This document shows, in pieces, positions 62,603 to 64,000 of a stretch of DNA of 64,000 bases (position 1 is its first letter; every line of letters starts with the position of its first letter). The stretch spans positions 28,376 through 92,375 of the forward strand of contig CANSPM010000009.1 in assembly GCA_947648875.1 (NCBI GenBank). The letters are read 5' to 3'. The notes below the pieces were generated by a model that did not search any database, had not been told where the DNA came from, and was given only the letters and a program-made list of their open reading frames with translations. The translations under genes and the position numbers were made by a program. The stretch is from an uncultured Lachnospiraceae bacterium. GTDB taxonomy: Bacteria > Bacillota > Clostridia > Lachnospirales > Lachnospiraceae.

Positions 62603-63490
62603 ATGGGCGAATATATTTTGAGTTGCAGTTCCACGGTGGATCTGCGCGAGGAGCAGCTTCTGAAAAGAGAGATCCGGTATATCTGTTTTCACTTTGAACT
62701 GGCAGGAAAGCAGTATATGGACGATCTGGGAAAATCCATTCCGCTGTCGGATTTTTACAGTGCCATGGCCCAGGGGGCGGATACCAAGACTTCTCAGATC
62801 AATGTGGAGGAGTATGAGCATTACTTTGAGGGCATTTTAAAAGAGGGGAAAGATATTCTGCATCTGACTCTGTCCAGCGGCATCTCCGGCACAATAAACT
62901 CTGCGCTGATTGCCAGGGACACGCTGGCGGAAAAATATCCCGAACGCAGGATCTATGTGGTGGATTCCCTGGCGGCTTCCTCCGGCTATGGCCTGCTGAT
63001 GGATAAGCTGGCGGATCTCCGGGACGGCGGTATGGGTGTGGAGGAACTGTATCAATGGGCGGAAGAAAATAAGTTAAAGCTACAGCATTGGTTCTTCACC
63101 ACCGACCTGACTTATCTGATTCGGGGAGGCCGTGTTTCCAAGGCTGCCGGTATTGTGGGAAGCGTTTTGAATATCTGCCCGCTGCTGAATGTGGATTATA
63201 GGGGGCGGCTGATTAACAGAGCCAAGATACGCACCAAACGCAAGGTGATTCAGGCCACTGTGGACAAGATGAAAGAACATGCCCAGGACGGCGGGGATTA
63301 CAGCGGCAAGTGCTATATCTCCCAGTCCGCCTGCATGGAGGACGCGGAGGCAGTGGCCAAACTGGTGGAGGAATCGTTTCCCGGGTTACAGGGCAGGGTG
63401 GAGATCAACGACATCGGCACCACCATCGGCAGCCATACCGGTCCCGGCACGGTGGCACTGTTCTTCTGGGGGGATGAGAGAAAAGACTGA
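62603..63490 (+). CDS. DegV-family fatty-acid-binding protein
   Basis: 295 residues, the usual DegV size. TKTSQINVEEYEHYF, LHLTLSSGISGTINSALIAR, YVVDSLAASSGYGLL and FTTDLTYLIRGGRVSKAAGI are the family motifs that form the acyl-chain pocket; TIGSHTGPGTVALFFWG closes the protein. DegV (FakB) proteins bind fatty acids for phosphorylation by FakA in Firmicutes. No fakA is in the window. The start at 62603 has GAAGGGGG upstream; the upstream in-frame ATG (62495) has no site. Confidence 0.92.
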   Translation: MGEYILSCSSTVDLREEQLLKREIRYICFHFELAGKQYMDDLGKSIPLSDFYSAMAQGADTKTSQINVEEYEHYFEGILKEGKDILHLTLSSGISGTINSALIARDTLAEKYPERRIYVVDSLAASSGYGLLMDKLADLRDGGMGVEELYQWAEENKLKLQHWFFTTDLTYLIRGGRVSKAAGIVGSVLNICPLLNVDYRGRLINRAKIRTKRKVIQATVDKMKEHAQDGGDYSGKCYISQSACMEDAEAVAKLVEESFPGLQGRVEINDIGTTIGSHTGPGTVALFFWGDERKD

Positions 63491-63527
63491 AAAATAGCGG
63501 CGCAATGGCACAGGTGAAATCTGTGTC

Positions 63528-64000
63528 GTGCAGGCAGAGGAAAATTTGGACTTGAAAACGACGATTATGTATGAGGACCGGGATATACTGATCTGCTGTA
63601 AACCGGCAGGTCTGGCCACCCAATCGGCTGACGTCACCCGGCCCGATGTGGTCAGCCAATTGAAAACCTATCTGGGAGGCGGCTATCTTGGAATTGTGCA
63701 CCGGCTGGACCAGCCCGTGGAAGGGCTGCTGGCATTTGCAAAAAACCGGGAGGCAGCGGCAGTGTTGAGCCGCCAACTGGCACAGGGTATTTTGCAAAAG
63801 CGGTACTGTGCGCTGGTCTATGGGCAGCCCCCGGGGGAGAGCGGTCGGCTGGTGGACTACCTCCGCAAGGAGGGCAGTCTGTCTATTGTGGTTCCTGCGG
63901 AAACCATGGGGGCGCAGAAGGCCGTGCTGGAGTATTGGGTCAGACCCGCAGCCTCCTTTGGAAAGACAGCAGGCTCCTCCCTTCTGGACATACATATAGA
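63528..64000 (+). CDS. RluA-family pseudouridine synthase (truncated by window end)
   Basis: Partial, 157 codons visible and still open at the edge. ILICCKPAGLATQSADVTRP is the family N-terminus and HRLDQPVEGLLAFAKN contains the catalytic Asp (HRLD). Such enzymes isomerise uridine in rRNA or tRNA. There is no S4 domain, so it is of the short RluA/RluC-like class. The GTG at 63528 with AGGTGA 10 nt upstream is my preferred start; TTG at 63552 and ATG at 63567 are in-frame alternatives. Confidence 0.85.
   Translation, partial: MQAEENLDLKTTIMYEDRDILICCKPAGLATQSADVTRPDVVSQLKTYLGGGYLGIVHRLDQPVEGLLAFAKNREAAAVLSRQLAQGILQKRYCALVYGQPPGESGRLVDYLRKEGSLSIVVPAETMGAQKAVLEYWVRPAASFGKTAGSSLLDIHI

Overview
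The window looks like the chromosome of a Gram-positive anaerobe of the Lachnospiraceae (gut Clostridia). The evidence is ATPase-less LplB/YtcP-type sugar permease pairs, a YesL/DUF624 protein, a reverse rubrerythrin next to a PerR-type regulator, a Pfs/LuxS pair, a split LacL/LacM beta-galactosidase, AGGAGG-type ribosome sites and frequent TTG/GTG starts. No outer-membrane genes, rRNA, tRNA or CRISPR array are visible. Species assignment is inference.

Layout. 1-14 kb: three paralogous lipoproteins (A at the left edge, B and C in tandem), each joining a propeller-like region to an ABC solute-binding-like region, all without permeases. Between A and B lies an AT-richer block with a small frameshifted secreted-protein gene, a GH115 alpha-glucuronidase plus SGNH esterase operon under a divergent AraC regulator, and a decayed TPR gene. 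14.4-20.3 kb: lacL-lacM, then a polar amino-acid ABC importer (permease, ATPase, lipoprotein). 20.4-24.8 kb: two convergent multi-membrane glycosyltransferase-like proteins and a helical protein of unknown role.

25.2-44.9 kb is the centrepiece: a same-strand cluster that looks like one beta-mannan/mannooligosaccharide utilisation operon. Order: GH26 mannanase lipoprotein, DUF624 protein, a 1006-aa solute-binding protein fused to two carbohydrate-binding-like modules, permease pair 1, NHL-repeat/TPR membrane protein, Yip1-family membrane protein, DUF5696 membrane protein, permease pair 2, a lipoprotein with three near-identical 125-residue repeats, a second solute-binding protein, a GH130 mannoside phosphorylase and a polysaccharide deacetylase. 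It ends at a strong bidirectional terminator. Two complete permease pairs and two binding proteins surround an NHL-Yip1-DUF5696 membrane module of unknown role; no ATPase is present, so a shared MsmK-type ATPase elsewhere is inferred.

44.9-64 kb is mostly housekeeping: murG with a TSCPD protein, pgi, a 2-hydroxyacid dehydrogenase, gtrA, mtnN and luxS (methyl-cycle detoxification), cardiolipin synthase, a P-loop kinase-like protein, a chemotaxis receptor, the perR-rbr peroxide-defence operon with a visible Per box, a two-component system, degV and the start of an RluA-type pseudouridine synthase.

Two families of short dispersed repeats run through the intergenic DNA. One is a MITE-like inverted-repeat element (copies near 17.8, 20.3 and 57.2 kb). 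One of its copies sits between 14-bp direct repeats and interrupts a small leader ORF before the chemotaxis receptor. The second family has a TGACRGAAAGCATTTTTC core (near 8.7, 14.1, 14.3 and 49.4 kb). A promoter-terminator unit without a credible ORF near 55.6-55.8 kb is a candidate small RNA.
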